DNA of 64,000 nt from Paenibacillus barcinonensis. GTDB taxonomy: Bacteria > Bacillota > Bacilli > Paenibacillales > Paenibacillaceae. Positions 17,980-29,573 of the stretch are shown here, piece after piece (position 1 is the first letter of the stretch; every line of letters starts with the position of its first letter). The notes under the pieces are model-generated. The model saw nothing but the letters and a program-made list of their open reading frames with translations. It searched no databases and was not told the DNA's origin. The position numbers were made by a program, and so were the translations under genes. The stretch is from the NCBI RefSeq assembly GCF_003217495.1, contig NZ_QJSW01000002.1, positions 444,901 to 508,900 on the forward strand, given 5' to 3'.

Positions 17980-19032
17980 TTATTTTAATGCGATCAGCAG
18001 ATTTTGCAAATTTTTCTGCATCAGGGTAAAATAATCATCTTTATTGTTCACTTGTTCCTGAGTCAGACCTTCCACCGGATTTAACACCATGGTTTGAACG
18101 CCTGCTTCGCTGGCAAGTGTCTTGGCCAATTTGTCGGATACCAGCTCTTCAAAGAAAATATACTTGATGCCCTCGTCTTTAACCAGCTTCGCCAGCTTCA
18201 CAATATCCTGTCCTGTCGGTTCAGCATCCGGGGAAAGACCCATAATTGCATGCTGCGTCAAGCCGTAATCACGGGCAAGATAACCAAAGGCCTGGTGTGA
18301 TACAACAATCTCTTTGTTTGGCACAGACGCCAGTTCATTCGTGAAACGCTGATCAAGTGCTTCAAGCTTGGTACGAAGCTCGCTATACCGCTGCTCGTAA
18401 CCCTTTTTGTGCGCAGGATCAACCTCAACCAGACTGTTTTTAATATTTTCAGCCATGATCATCGCCGACTTGGGACTCACCCACGTATGAGGATCAATGT
18501 GATGATCGACTGCCTGCTGTTCATTACCGCTCTCGTCAGCATGATCATCCGCCGCATGCTCTTCGCCATGTCCATGACCATCGTCCCCTTCGGCTGTGAG
18601 CAGCTTAACACCCTCACTGACCGCCACTGCCTTCACCTTGGAGTCATTATTCAGCGACTTCAGGAAATTAGGCACCCATCCTTCCAGCCCTGCTCCGTTA
18701 TACAGGAACAGCTGTGCCTTGGACGTGTTTACAATATCCTGACTTTTAGGCGTCCAGTCATGCGGCTCTACACCTGTAGGCAACAGATTGATAACATTGG
18801 CATCCTCTCCGCCAATTGTCGCAGTGAACGCGTATACGGGATAGAAGGTCGTTACAACATTGACCTTGCCCTCCACAATTTTTGCTGTGCTTTCACTATT
18901 CTGTCCACAAGCGGACAGCACTAGCAAACTGAGAATGAGCAAACCACTCCACAGCATCTTCCATGTGCTCTGTTTACCAATTCGGCTGGAGCGATCCAGT
19001 CGAACCTGTCTTTTCTTTTGCATAACTGTCAT
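17980..19032 (-). CDS. znuA: Zinc-binding lipoprotein of ABC transporter
   Basis: 350 residues. A lipoprotein signal ends LVLSAC with Cys42, so it is anchored on the outer face of the membrane. Metal-ligand histidines are in VEPHDWTP, DPHTWVSP and VSHQAFGYLARDYGL. A His/Asp-rich loop (DGHGHGEEHAADDHADES) lies between them, as in ZnuA/AdcA zinc receptors. Start ATG at 19032 is 8 bases after GGAGTG; other in-frame starts at 19050 and 19053 are weaker and overlap the operator. It is the first gene of a znuA-znuC-znuB operon. Confidence 0.93.
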   Translation of the reverse strand: MTVMQKKRQVRLDRSSRIGKQSTWKMLWSGLLILSLLVLSACGQNSESTAKIVEGKVNVVTTFYPVYAFTATIGGEDANVINLLPTGVEPHDWTPKSQDIVNTSKAQLFLYNGAGLEGWVPNFLKSLNNDSKVKAVAVSEGVKLLTAEGDDGHGHGEEHAADDHADESGNEQQAVDHHIDPHTWVSPKSAMIMAENIKNSLVEVDPAHKKGYEQRYSELRTKLEALDQRFTNELASVPNKEIVVSHQAFGYLARDYGLTQHAIMGLSPDAEPTGQDIVKLAKLVKDEGIKYIFFEELVSDKLAKTLASEAGVQTMVLNPVEGLTQEQVNNKDDYFTLMQKNLQNLLIALK

Positions 19033-19054
19033 GTATGATTCACTCCGCATCACT

Positions 19055-19075
19055 TAATCGTAAATATTACTGAAA
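19055..19075. promoter_or_regulatory. Zur-type operator upstream of znuA
   Basis: TAATCGTAA-A-TATTACTGAAA resembles the Bacillus Zur box TAAATCGTAAT-N-ATTACGATTTA: the left half is nearly perfect and the right half partly conserved. It sits 23 bp before the znuA start. A zur gene is present 3 kb away, supporting zinc-dependent repression. Confidence 0.65.
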
Positions 19076-19192
19076 GAATTATAGGGAAGACGCCCACACT
19101 TGTCAAGGCTCGCATCCATCATTCTTTCCCGAGGAGCAGAGTTCATAAACAATATATGCTTGTTTCCAGTTTTTCATCTCTGTTCTGGAGCA

Positions 19193-19223
19193 TAAAAAAG
19201 CGGTCCGAATGCCTTCGGACCAC
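19193..19223 (-). terminator. Intrinsic terminator of metG
   Basis: Minus-strand GGTCCGAA and TTCGGACC enclose GGCA and are followed by GCTTTTTT. It is located about 60 bp after the metG stop. Confidence 0.9.
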
Positions 19224-19282
19224 CTTCTATCGAACTTGTGACAATCTTCGTAAGATTACGCAAGTCCGTTGGTATACCACCA

Positions 19283-21343
<2,061 letters not shown>

Positions 21344-21387
21344 TTACATATACCGACTTGTAAAAAAACCTCATCTGCAAATGAACA

Positions 21388-21655
21388 CAAAAAAACTCCC
21401 GCCCCTATGGGACGAGAGTATCTCTCACGTGTTACCACCCAATTTCCCCGCATTTCTCACAAAACGCAGGCTCTGCCGGTCCTTCGACCGCCCATTAACG
21501 CTGGATCACGCCCCAGCCTTACGACAACAGCATCTAGATGCTGATTGCACGCTCGAAAGAGGTTCCTCCGGGACCATCTTCCATCCTCCTCCCAGACCGG
21601 TTCTCAGCTGTTCCGGCTCTCTGCACTGGGGGTGTGTCTGTACTTATCCCTTCAC
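21388..21655 (-). ncRNA. T-box riboswitch leader of metG
   Basis: On the minus strand the leader holds a stem I region from about 21655. A probable AUG specifier codon (21577-21575, in GAAGATGGTCC) and the conserved T-box TTGGGTGGTAACACG (21442-21428) follow. The terminator ACTCTCGTCCC / GGGGCGGGAGT then runs into TTTTTTT (21419-21389). Uncharged tRNA-Met pairing with the specifier and T-box would favour the antiterminator. The AUG specifier fits metG; its exact position is inferred by eye. Confidence 0.9.
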
Positions 21656-21727
21656 TGGAAATTCATATACAAAAAATATACTGAATTGCCGCCCTTATTG
21701 TCAAGTGCTCTCGCTGCTATGCAAGCA

Positions 21728-21982
21728 TTACTGCTCTGAAGCTACGCTTTTTTTCTCTGCCTTAGGTGGAACCAGATCTACCCCGCCGGGATGAAACGGA
21801 TGGCACTTCGCAATCCGCTTCGCAGCGAGCAATGAACCCTTGAGTGCACCATGCACCTCAATCGCCTCCATCGCATACGCCGAGCATGTCGGATAAAAAC
21901 GGCACGTCGGTGGCTTCAACGGAGAAATATAGCTACGATATACCCTTATCGGGGCCTGCATCATTCTACGTGAAAGCTTCAT
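21728..21982 (-). CDS. yidD: Membrane protein insertion efficiency factor YidD
   Basis: 84 residues. The family core is complete: [57 protein letters not shown]. Members assist YidC/Oxa1-dependent insertion of inner membrane proteins. Start ATG at 21982 lies 2 bases after the zur stop, implying cotranscription and coupling. A longer in-frame start within zur (22054) is rejected because conserved sequence begins after this Met. Confidence 0.95.
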   Translation of the reverse strand: MKLSRRMMQAPIRVYRSYISPLKPPTCRFYPTCSAYAMEAIEVHGALKGSLLAAKRIAKCHPFHPGGVDLVPPKAEKKSVASEQ

Positions 21983-21984
21983 CG

Positions 21985-22455
21985 TTAATTCTTCCCGTGA
22001 CTGTGCGCATGTTGATGCGCAGAGGATTTTTTCGCTGGAGCATGCTCCCCACAATCCTTACAATATCCAAACACTTCAAACTTGTGATCCACGATCTGGA
22101 ATTGATCTGGAGCATCCGCAAGCTGCATTGGGCAAAATACGATGGGATAGGTCTTCTGACAATTCAGACAAATCATATGGTGATGGTGGTGATCTTCACT
22201 GCAATGCGCCTTGAATTTCACACCATCTTCAAAAATAACTTGCTCCAGTACACCAAGCTCCTGCATCACACGCAAGTTACGATATACCGTATCAAAGCTC
22301 AATCCACTGTAAGTCTTGCCCATATATTCATAGACGTCCTTGGGTGCAAGATACCCCGGAGATTCAGCAAATAACCGCGCGAGCGTCTTGCGCTGGTCAG
22401 TTATGCGAAGCCCCTGCGAGGACATAGTGGCTATAATCTGTTCTGTCGACAGCAT
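21985..22455 (-). CDS. zur: Fur-family zinc regulator Zur
   Basis: 156 residues. The winged helix covers 1-85 ([40 protein letters not shown]) and the metal-binding dimerisation domain follows ([38 protein letters not shown]). The CxxC pairs coordinate structural zinc. Spacing and the HHHHH-ICL and HKFE-GYC segments resemble B. subtilis Zur more than PerR or Fur. A His-rich tail ([10 protein letters not shown]) is added. AGGAGGTG precedes the ATG. It probably controls the znuACB operon through the 19055 site. Confidence 0.9.
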   Translation of the reverse strand: MLSTEQIIATMSSQGLRITDQRKTLARLFAESPGYLAPKDVYEYMGKTYSGLSFDTVYRNLRVMQELGVLEQVIFEDGVKFKAHCSEDHHHHHMICLNCQKTYPIVFCPMQLADAPDQFQIVDHKFEVFGYCKDCGEHAPAKKSSAHQHAHSHGKN

Positions 22456-22636
22456 GATTTAAAGCACCTCCTGTCATACAAACATTTGCATTCTTCATCA
22501 TGCGACAGTGTCTAGCAAAAGCTGCTACCTTTACCCTTATTGTATACCTCTAATAATGCATGAAATGAAGACTATAGTCAACGAAGGTGTACTATAAGTG
22601 TGTACAAGCTTCAGACATCAAGCAAATGCAATGAAT

Positions 22637-22670
22637 TAAAAAAGGACCCCATGCTCATGGAGTCCTTTCT
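22637..22670 (-). terminator. Intrinsic terminator of the large secreted protein gene
   Basis: Minus-strand AAAGGACTCCATG and CATGGGGTCCTTT form a near-perfect stem, followed by TTTTTTT. It lies about 100 bp after the stop of the gene ending at 22773. The rest of the 317-bp gap before zur shows no other clear element. Confidence 0.88.
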
Positions 22671-22772
22671 TGACGGTTCAGAAGATCAATTTTTCTGGCG
22701 ACTTTTGGGGTGAACGGGTATATGAAATATAAGCTTTCACTCCAAACCGTACATGGTTAGCTCAGTTGTATA

Positions 22773-25058
22773 TTATTTTTCAGCTGGCAGTGGTGTAAAT
22801 AGAATGTTGACCGGCAAGTTACTTCCCGGTGCAGCAGAGAAAATAATCGTCACACTTTCACCATAAGAACCTGTGCGATACAGTACACCTTGCTCGTTCG
22901 GCGCGCTCAGGGAGCGGCTGTCATTCGACAGCTGTACCAGCTGTCCGTTCACCAGTGCTGAGCCATAATACTTGCCTCCACGCGGATTAAACGAAATCAG
23001 TGTACGCGGAGCAACATTGTTCAGGGTGATTTTGTACAGCACACCGAAGTTACCCGCGTTAGAAGCGCTTGTGAAGGCCATCGGATCAGTACCGTCAAGG
23101 TTCGGATCACTTGCATTATCTCCTAATGGAAGACGTGCAGGCTTGGAACCTACCTCCTGATCATACGTGATGATTCGCGTTGCATTCGGGTACGTTCCAC
23201 GGTTATGAACGCCGTCGCGATCCAGAACAGGCAAGGATGACAATACAGCCATCGGGTCCTTGTTCTCTTCGATCATCACGATGTTGTAATCGAGGGTGTA
23301 GTCACTGAATGCGTCCGAATACAGGGAGATAACCTGTCCTTCTTTCATCGGAGTAGCGCTCAGTTCAGTCAGGATCAATTTGCTTTCACCAGGCTGGATG
23401 TACACTCTCTTCTGATCTGCACCAGTCTGAATGGATTTGAACCATTTATCAATGGACAATTTACCCGCTACTGTAGCAAAAGGTGTTGGTCCTGCAAAGC
23501 CCATATTTTGCTGTTCAAATACAGCTGTGTAAGGATTGTTATTGGTTGCAACCACATACATTTTTACTCTTTTTCCCGTATTGTTGACATGGTGAATCAT
23601 GAAGCGTGTCTGTCCAAAGGAGGATTCCTTATAGACGATACCTTCCTGATTAACGGTTTCAGGGCTGTTACTGCGAATCAGCAGACTTGGCTCATCTGTA
23701 TACGTAAAGGCTACCTTTTCCATTGCCGGGACTTCTCCGCCATTAAAGGTGAATTTGTCGCCTACCGGTGTGAACAGCTGATTGAAATCAGACAGCGTGT
23801 AGAGCGTTTCACCTGTAATCATGATGGTTTTGGTGTAGGTATCGCTAAGGCCGTGTTTGTCTGTAACGGTAAGAGATACCGTCTTAGGTCCTGGGATGAA
23901 AAAGGCAAGTGAGTTGTTATCCCATTCTCTTTTTTCAATAGCATTTTCATCATCTGTGCTTTGGTCAACATAAGTGATCTTTTCACCCATCTTGTACTCT
24001 TCCTTGTCCGTTGTAAACATAGCTACCGGCGGAAGGTTAGGACGCTCTACTTTGATCGTGAGCGTGAACGGATTACTCCACTGACCGCTGGAGTCTTGCA
24101 CTGTGTATGTGACCGTATACACTCCTGGCTGATCAAAGGAATCCTGACGCCCAGTCCATTGCTCATTTACAATAGGAAGGCCGCTTGGGGAGCTGTTTTT
24201 CGTTGTGTAGATCACTTGATCCCCTGCAAAAATTTCTTTCTGAACAGTAAAGCTGGCTATCGGCTTCGTGTTCAGTTTCAATACCACCGTCTTGGCCGAT
24301 TGATTAACGGTATAAGTGATGTTCAATGCTTGAGTGATTGACGTCAGTGGAATCATGAACGTGTTTTTCTCCTGGTATGCAGGACCTTTCATCGTTCTGG
24401 ATTGACCATTGACGGTGTACACATTACTGTTCGTTTTGAAGCGAAGTTCGTCCGTACCACTAATAATAATGGTTTCTTTGGTCTTGTTATCGTATTTCAC
24501 ATTATACCCAACCCGGTCCACCAGTGCGCGAATGGCTACATACGATACACCATTTTTCACGGCCATTGGCTGTCCAGCGAGATAGGTTTTTCCATCCTGA
24601 ACCATTTTATTGCTGTTCATGTACAGTGTCAGGTCTCCGCCGGAGCCTGCTGTTGCAGATTGTGTACCTGTCGTTGGCTGCACAGCTTCAGCAGGTTCAG
24701 GTGACGAGCCCTCTTCCTTCGTTCCCTGCTCTCCGCCGGTTCCATTCTCAGGGGTAACAGGTGCAGCTTCCGTTGCGGAAGGAACTGATGTTTCAGGCTT
24801 TGTCTCTATGGCAGTTCCATTGTTGGCAGGTTGTGTATTGCTTGATGGATTGGTTGTTTGTTCACCTGCTGCACCCGATTTCACTTCGGACTCAGCAATC
24901 GGCTGTTCTTTTTTCACAACCTCGACGGATTTCACTTTAGCGATATTCACTGGTGCCGTTTCATTCGAATCAGCCGCCTGTGCATTCGCAGGAATCACTG
25001 CAAAGGCCTGAAATACAGCAAAAGCGGTAAGTATGGACAATCTTTTCTTCAAATTCAT
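22773..25058 (-). CDS. Large secreted protein with copper-amine-oxidase-N-type and PKD-like domains
   Basis: 761 residues. A signal peptide (1-29) is followed by a long Pro/Thr/Ser/Glu-rich linker (to about 140). Next comes a copper-amine-oxidase-N-type domain (about 145-275; GVSYVAIRALVDRVGYNV, NTFMIPLTSITQALNITY). Two PKD/Ig-like modules follow (about 275-345 and 345-420; GVYTVTYTVQDSSGQWS, KTVSLTVTDKHGLSDTY), then a beta-rich C-terminal half of no recognised family. No catalytic motif was seen. It is probably a cell-surface or matrix protein of a type common in Paenibacillus. It is monocistronic with its own terminator. Confidence 0.82.
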   Translation of the reverse strand: MNLKKRLSILTAFAVFQAFAVIPANAQAADSNETAPVNIAKVKSVEVVKKEQPIAESEVKSGAAGEQTTNPSSNTQPANNGTAIETKPETSVPSATEAAPVTPENGTGGEQGTKEEGSSPEPAEAVQPTTGTQSATAGSGGDLTLYMNSNKMVQDGKTYLAGQPMAVKNGVSYVAIRALVDRVGYNVKYDNKTKETIIISGTDELRFKTNSNVYTVNGQSRTMKGPAYQEKNTFMIPLTSITQALNITYTVNQSAKTVVLKLNTKPIASFTVQKEIFAGDQVIYTTKNSSPSGLPIVNEQWTGRQDSFDQPGVYTVTYTVQDSSGQWSNPFTLTIKVERPNLPPVAMFTTDKEEYKMGEKITYVDQSTDDENAIEKREWDNNSLAFFIPGPKTVSLTVTDKHGLSDTYTKTIMITGETLYTLSDFNQLFTPVGDKFTFNGGEVPAMEKVAFTYTDEPSLLIRSNSPETVNQEGIVYKESSFGQTRFMIHHVNNTGKRVKMYVVATNNNPYTAVFEQQNMGFAGPTPFATVAGKLSIDKWFKSIQTGADQKRVYIQPGESKLILTELSATPMKEGQVISLYSDAFSDYTLDYNIVMIEENKDPMAVLSSLPVLDRDGVHNRGTYPNATRIITYDQEVGSKPARLPLGDNASDPNLDGTDPMAFTSASNAGNFGVLYKITLNNVAPRTLISFNPRGGKYYGSALVNGQLVQLSNDSRSLSAPNEQGVLYRTGSYGESVTIIFSAAPGSNLPVNILFTPLPAEK

Positions 25059-25255
25059 TCTTTGTCTTTGGCTCCTTCTGCTCCCATTTATTAATATCCC
25101 CTCTAAAAGTCATATGATTAGACGCTCAGAAACGGGAAAAGTTGCTAAAAACATTAAATTACAATTGTAAATTTTATATAGAAGTGAAAAACTATGAAAA
25201 TAGTGATCTGTTAATCTGGACAACCTCCATTCGACAATATAAGTAAGCACGCAAA

Positions 25256-25300
25256 TGAAAAGCAGCCCTCACGAAACGATGTTCGTAAAGACTGCTTGGT
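25256..25300 (-). terminator. Probable terminator after pflA
   Basis: Minus-strand AAGCAG(T)CTTTACGAA pairs imperfectly with TTCGTGAGGGCTGCTT and is followed by a short T run. It is about 42 bp past the pflA stop. Confidence 0.65.
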
Positions 25301-25341
25301 ATGTGTTCAAGCCATGGCTGTTATATTAAAATAGTTCTGCT

Positions 25342-26094
25342 TTAATTCCCTGAGCATGTTATACCTGCTGTTTCCGCACGCCCTTGCTCAATCAACCGGT
25401 ATGCCCGCTGTACTTCTTCTTCGGTAGGGGAAGGAACGCCATCCAGCGGATAGACCTTGCCCAGTGCTTCCCATTTATATATGCCCATCTGATGATAAGG
25501 GAGAATTTCGAATTTCTCCACCCCGTTCAGCGTTCCAATAAAACGTCCCAGGTCCAGCAGATCCTGCTCCTGATCATGAATGCCAGGCACATATACATGT
25601 CTGATCCACATTTTTCGACCATGTTCAGATAACCATTTCGCTGTTTTTAATGTACGTTCATTGGATTTACCCGTTAGCTTGATATGCTTCTCATCATCAA
25701 TATGCTTCAAATCCAGCAGTACAAGGTCTGTGTTGTCCAGCAGCTCATGAATTCGCTCAGGTTCGTTAAAGCCGTTGCTGTCCAGCGTAGTATGAAGTCC
25801 CCAGCGACGTTTAACCTCACTGAACACCTCTGCCACAAAATGTGCCTGGAGTGTCGGTTCACCGCCAGAAACGGTAAGTCCCCCGCCCGAGCTTCGGTAG
25901 TAGGAGAGATACGGCTCAATCTCGGCCAGTACCTCCTCCAGGTTCATCTCTTTCCCGCCATCCAGTGCCCACGTGTCAGGATTATGACAATACTGGCATT
26001 TAAGCAGGCATCCTTGCATAAAAAGCACAAAGCGGATGCCAGGGCCGTCAACCGTCCCGAAAGTTTCGAGTGAATGAATATGTCCTTTAACCAT
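25342..26094 (-). CDS. pflA: Pyruvate formate-lyase activating enzyme
   Basis: 250 residues, a radical SAM enzyme that installs the glycyl radical on PflB. The cluster motif GCLLKCQYCHNPDTW gives Cys29, Cys33 and Cys36 in C-x3-C-x2-C spacing. ETFGTVDGPGIRFVLFMQGC and GGGLTVSGGEPTLQ are family hallmarks. Start ATG at 26094 follows AGAGG; an in-frame ATG at 26121 lacks a site. It is 79 bp downstream of pflB with no terminator seen between, so pflBA is one operon. Confidence 0.96.
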   Translation of the reverse strand: MVKGHIHSLETFGTVDGPGIRFVLFMQGCLLKCQYCHNPDTWALDGGKEMNLEEVLAEIEPYLSYYRSSGGGLTVSGGEPTLQAHFVAEVFSEVKRRWGLHTTLDSNGFNEPERIHELLDNTDLVLLDLKHIDDEKHIKLTGKSNERTLKTAKWLSEHGRKMWIRHVYVPGIHDQEQDLLDLGRFIGTLNGVEKFEILPYHQMGIYKWEALGKVYPLDGVPSPTEEEVQRAYRLIEQGRAETAGITCSGN

Positions 26095-26173
26095 GCTGCC
26101 TCTTCCTTTCTGTACCCGCATCCGCCATGCGTTTTTATTTTAAAGCCAGAATACCTTTTTATCCAAGGACAGC

Positions 26174-28432
26174 TTACATCGAACCGTGGAATGTACGGTT
26201 AATGACATCGAGTTGTTGCTCGCGTGTCAGTTTAATGAAGTTTACTGCGTAGCCGGATACCCGTACGGTCAGTTGTGGATAATTTTCCGGATGATCCATC
26301 GCATCAATCAGCTGCTGACGATCAAACACGTTTACGTTCAGGTGATGCGCATTTTGACCAAAGTATCCATCCATCATTGCAGTCAGATTGGACTTGCGTG
26401 TTGCATCTTCTTTACCCAGTGCTTTTGGCACGATGGAGAAGGTGTTGGAGATACCATCCAGGCTGTGTTCATAAGGCAGTTTCGCTACAGAGCCGAGGGA
26501 TGCCAGTGCACCTTTTTTGTCACGACCATGCATTGGATTTGCCCCTGGTGCAAACGGTTCGCCTGCTTTACGTCCATCTGGCGTTGTTCCTGTTTTCTTA
26601 CCATATACCACGTTAGAAGTAATGGTCAGTACAGATTGTGTTGGCATTGCGTTACGATATGCTTTGTGCTTGCGAATCATACCCATGAAGGTTTCCACCA
26701 GTTCAACAGCAATGTTGTCTACACTGTCATCGTTGTTACCGTAGCAAGGGAATTCACCTTCGATTTCAAAGTCAACCGCGATGCCTTGTTCGTTGCGAAT
26801 CGGTTTAACTTTGGCATATTTAATAGCACTGAGTGAGTCAGCCGCAACCGAAAGTCCGGCAATACCGCAAGCCATGGTGCGCAGAATATCACGGTCATGA
26901 AGTGCCATTTCGATCCGTTCGTAGCTGTATTTATCATGCATGTAGTGGATCACGTTCAGTGTATTCATATACAGTTTAGCCAGCCACTCCATCATCGGTT
27001 TGAAGCGTTTCATGACCTCATTGTAATCCAGCACTTCACTTGTAATGGCAGGGTACTCTGGACCAACCTGTGCTCCTGATTTTTCATCACGACCACCGTT
27101 GATTGCGTACAGCAAAGCTTTGGCCAAGTTGGCACGTGCACCGAAGAACTGCATTTGTTTACCGATCTTCATCGCGGATACACAGCATGCAATACCATAA
27201 TCGTCACCGTAGATCGGACGCATCAGATCATCATTTTCATACTGAATGGAGCTGGTTTCAATGGACACTTTACTGCAGTATTCTTTGAAGGCTTCTGGCA
27301 GCTTGGTAGACCACAGTACGGTCAGGTTTGGCTCCGGTGCAGGGCCCAGATTGTGCAGTGTGTGCAGGAAACGGAAGCTGTTTTTGGTTACGCGTGTTTC
27401 ACCATTAACAGACATTCCCCCAATGGACTCGGTTACCCATGTTGGGTCACCACTGAACAATTCATTGTAATCCGGTGTACGCAGGAATTTCACAATCCGC
27501 AGTTTCATAACAAAGTGGTCAACCAGTTCCTGAGCCTGTTCCTCTGTCAGAACACCTTCTTGCAGATCACGTTCAATGTAGATATCCAGGAAGGAGGATA
27601 CACGTCCAAGGGACATCGCCGCACCGTTCTGTTCTTTGATTGCCGCGAGGTAACCGAAGTACAGCCATTGGAATGCTTCCTTCGCTGTTGTTGCTGGCAA
27701 GGAAATGTCGAAGCCATGCATTTCACCCAGTTGTTTCAGCTCTTGCAATGCACGAATCTGTTCAGACACTTCTTCGCGCAGACGAATTACATCTTCGTCA
27801 ATGACATCCACTTCAAGTGCATTGAGCTCGCCTTTTTTGTGACGAATCAGGAAATCTACCCCGTACAACGCTACCCGGCGATAGTCACCAATGATCCGGC
27901 CGCGGCCGTAAGCATCTGGCAGACCTGTAATGATCCCTGCTTTACGTGCTGCACGCATCTCTGAAGTGTAAGCGTCGAACACACCTTGGTTATGCGTTTT
28001 GCGAATGTTTGTAAATATATCAATGACACCTTGAGGCATTTCAAAACCGTATGCTTCACATGCGTCAATCATCATACGAATTCCGCCGAATGGCTGAATG
28101 GAGCGTTTGAATGGTGCGTCTGTTTGAACACCTACAATCTGCTCTTTGGACTGGTCCAGATAACCCGGCTGATGAGAAGTGATGGTGGAAGGTGTGTTTA
28201 CATCCACATCTAACACTCCGCCGTTATCCCGCTCTTTTTTGGTCAAATCCGAGACGATATCCCACAATTCTTTGGTATTCTGGGTAGCGCCTGCGAGGAA
28301 AGACTCATCTCCGTAATAAGGAGACAGGTTGTGTACCAGAAAATCATTCACATCTACGGTCTTGGTCCATGTTCCTTTAGTAAAGTTTCTCCAGCCTGTT
28401 TGTTGTTTGACATCTTTTTCGATCACCGACAT
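26174..28432 (-). CDS. pflB: Formate C-acetyltransferase (pyruvate formate-lyase)
   Basis: 752 residues, converting pyruvate and CoA to acetyl-CoA and formate under anaerobiosis. The catalytic cysteine pair is Cys416-Cys417 in [17 protein letters not shown]. The glycyl radical site is Gly727 in RVSGYAV near the C-terminus. Length matches the family. Start ATG at 28432 follows GGAGGG. Upstream are two Fnr boxes, each with a correctly spaced -10 element, indicating anaerobic induction. Confidence 0.98.
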   Translation of the reverse strand: MSVIEKDVKQQTGWRNFTKGTWTKTVDVNDFLVHNLSPYYGDESFLAGATQNTKELWDIVSDLTKKERDNGGVLDVDVNTPSTITSHQPGYLDQSKEQIVGVQTDAPFKRSIQPFGGIRMMIDACEAYGFEMPQGVIDIFTNIRKTHNQGVFDAYTSEMRAARKAGIITGLPDAYGRGRIIGDYRRVALYGVDFLIRHKKGELNALEVDVIDEDVIRLREEVSEQIRALQELKQLGEMHGFDISLPATTAKEAFQWLYFGYLAAIKEQNGAAMSLGRVSSFLDIYIERDLQEGVLTEEQAQELVDHFVMKLRIVKFLRTPDYNELFSGDPTWVTESIGGMSVNGETRVTKNSFRFLHTLHNLGPAPEPNLTVLWSTKLPEAFKEYCSKVSIETSSIQYENDDLMRPIYGDDYGIACCVSAMKIGKQMQFFGARANLAKALLYAINGGRDEKSGAQVGPEYPAITSEVLDYNEVMKRFKPMMEWLAKLYMNTLNVIHYMHDKYSYERIEMALHDRDILRTMACGIAGLSVAADSLSAIKYAKVKPIRNEQGIAVDFEIEGEFPCYGNNDDSVDNIAVELVETFMGMIRKHKAYRNAMPTQSVLTITSNVVYGKKTGTTPDGRKAGEPFAPGANPMHGRDKKGALASLGSVAKLPYEHSLDGISNTFSIVPKALGKEDATRKSNLTAMMDGYFGQNAHHLNVNVFDRQQLIDAMDHPENYPQLTVRVSGYAVNFIKLTREQQLDVINRTFHGSM

Positions 28433-28516
28433 CTTAATCCCTCCGCTTTTTTGGATTTCTGGACACATCCTATTGTTGCAATGCTCGTATCATTAGGTGT
28501 CCAGATCCGCGATTGA

Positions 28517-28532
28517 TGTGAATTGTTTCACA
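28517..28532 (-). promoter_or_regulatory. Fnr box, proximal, upstream of pflB
   Basis: TGTGA-N6-TCACA matches the Bacillus Fnr palindrome exactly. On the minus strand TAATGA occupies positions 38-43 counted from the first base of the box, where a -10 would lie if the box is centred near -41. It is 85 bp before the pflB start codon. Confidence 0.85.
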
Positions 28533-28599
28533 TAAGCCGGAACACGTTCTCTCTGGTTGGGAACCGGAACCGCGGAATGAATGTTTTTCTTACATTTTC

Positions 28600-28642
28600 A
28601 GTATACGTCTTGGTGCTTTCATCATCTGTGATTTTTGTCACA
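28600..28642 (-). promoter_or_regulatory. Fnr box plus -10 element, distal pflB promoter
   Basis: A second exact TGTGA-N6-TCACA palindrome (28627-28642) is followed on the minus strand by TATACT at 28605-28600, again positions 38-43 from the start of the box. This is the geometry of a class II Fnr-activated promoter. Confidence 0.82.
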
Positions 28643-28740
28643 AAGCCAGCAATATACGTCACTCTGGCTGGGCGCTGTCTTCATTGCACATAGGTTGGAG
28701 CTGAGTTCACACTAGGTCACTCCGCGGGCAGCACAACTTC

Positions 28741-28855
28741 CGATCGCTGTTATCCCCGGATTTTTTCGATTCACTTTTTCCAAAGTGAAAATCCGGGGAT
28801 AAAGGCGAACGCTCCGCTTCTCCAGTTTGTCCTGCCCGCTCCGTTATCGTGTGAA
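28741..28855. repeat. Dispersed hairpin repeat, copy A
   Basis: This begins CGATCGCTGTTATCCCCGG. Outer arms TTATCCCCGGATTTT (28750-28764) and AAAATCCGGGGATAA (28788-28802) are perfectly complementary. They enclose a second stem TTCACTTT/AAAGTGAA. A tail containing GCGAACGCTCCGCTTCTCC follows. A related copy lies at 46175-46290. No coding frame is credible here. Confidence 0.85.
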
Positions 28856-28906
28856 CCTCTCTCGTGCAAACAGCCACCTCCCCCCTCGTTCCTCTTCCCT
28901 TTGGGA

Positions 28907-28937
28907 GTGGTTGCTCCGCTACGCTCGGAGCAACCAC
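28907..28937. repeat. Inverted repeat between the dispersed and tandem repeats
   Basis: GTGGTTGCTCCG (28907-28918) and CGGAGCAACCAC (28926-28937) form a perfect 12-bp stem with a 7-base loop. There is no T tract on either side, so it is not a standard terminator. Confidence 0.7.
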
Positions 28938-28953
28938 GGACCTTTCGGAGGTT

Positions 28954-29441
28954 CCTGAAAAACGGATGCTCTGCTTCTCCGTTTTTCTGCCCATCTCTTG
29001 TGGATTGCTGTCTTTGATCCGCTGCGCGTGCTGTTCTTCGTGCGGGCCCGCGACTGAACGCTCCTGAAAAACGGATGCTCTGCTTCTCCGTTTTTCTGCC
29101 CATCTCTTGTGGATTGCTGTCTTTGATCCGCTGCGCGTGCTGTTCTTCGTGTGGGCCCGCGACTGAACGCTCCTGAAAAACGGATGCTTTGCTTCTCCGT
29201 TTTTCTGCCCAATCTCTTGTGGATTGCTGTCTTTGATCCGCTGCGCGTGCTGTTCTTCGTGCGGGCCCGCGACTGAACGCTCCTGAAAAACGGATGCTCT
29301 GCTTCTCCGTTTTTCTGCCCATCTCTTGTGGATTGCTGTCTTTGATCCGCTGCGCGTGCTGTTCTTCGTGCGGGCCCGCGACTGAACGCTCCTGAAAAAC
29401 GGGGGCTTTGCTTCTCCGTTTTTCTGCCCATCTCTTGTGGA
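28954..29441. repeat. 109-bp tandem repeat array, about 4.5 copies
   Basis: Units begin CCTGAAAAACGG at 28954, 29063, 29172, 29282 and 29391, giving periods of 109, 109, 110 and 109; the last copy is truncated. Each unit contains a small hairpin, GAAAAACGG against CCGTTTTTC, around ATGCTCTGCTTCT. Copies differ by a few substitutions and one inserted A. The period is not a multiple of three, and the minus strand is open in several frames simply because the unit lacks stops, so it is treated as non-coding. Confidence 0.92.
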
Positions 29442-29495
29442 GTTACTCCCCTTTCCCACCTCCTTCCTGCTTCTTTACTTTTCAGGCGACGATAC

Positions 29496-29538
29496 GGCAA
29501 TCGGGGCTCCCCGGCCTGGGGAACCCTGTGTAATTGCC
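29496..29538. other. GC-rich imperfect hairpin downstream of adhE
   Basis: Nested complementary blocks GGCAAT/ATTGCC, GGG/CCC and TCCCC/GGGGA fold into a strong hairpin 36 bp after the adhE stop. No T run follows on the minus strand, so it may stabilise the 3' end rather than terminate. Confidence 0.5.
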
Positions 29539-29573
29539 TCAACCTTCGTGGTTGATTTTATTTATGCTGCTTG

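Noticed and set aside
28670..28740. tRNA or small RNA in the pflB upstream region
   Set aside because: No cloverleaf or terminator pattern. The region is explained by the two Fnr promoters and the start of the dispersed repeat.
28954..29441. CRISPR-like array
   Set aside because: Units are contiguous 109-bp tandem copies without unique spacers, and no cas genes are nearby.
28707..29542. Long overlapping minus-strand open frames (180-250 codons) across the tandem repeats
   Set aside because: Several frames are open because the 109-bp unit lacks stops. The translated products are the same Arg/Gln/Ser-rich string shifted between frames, with no ribosome sites and no protein-like pattern.
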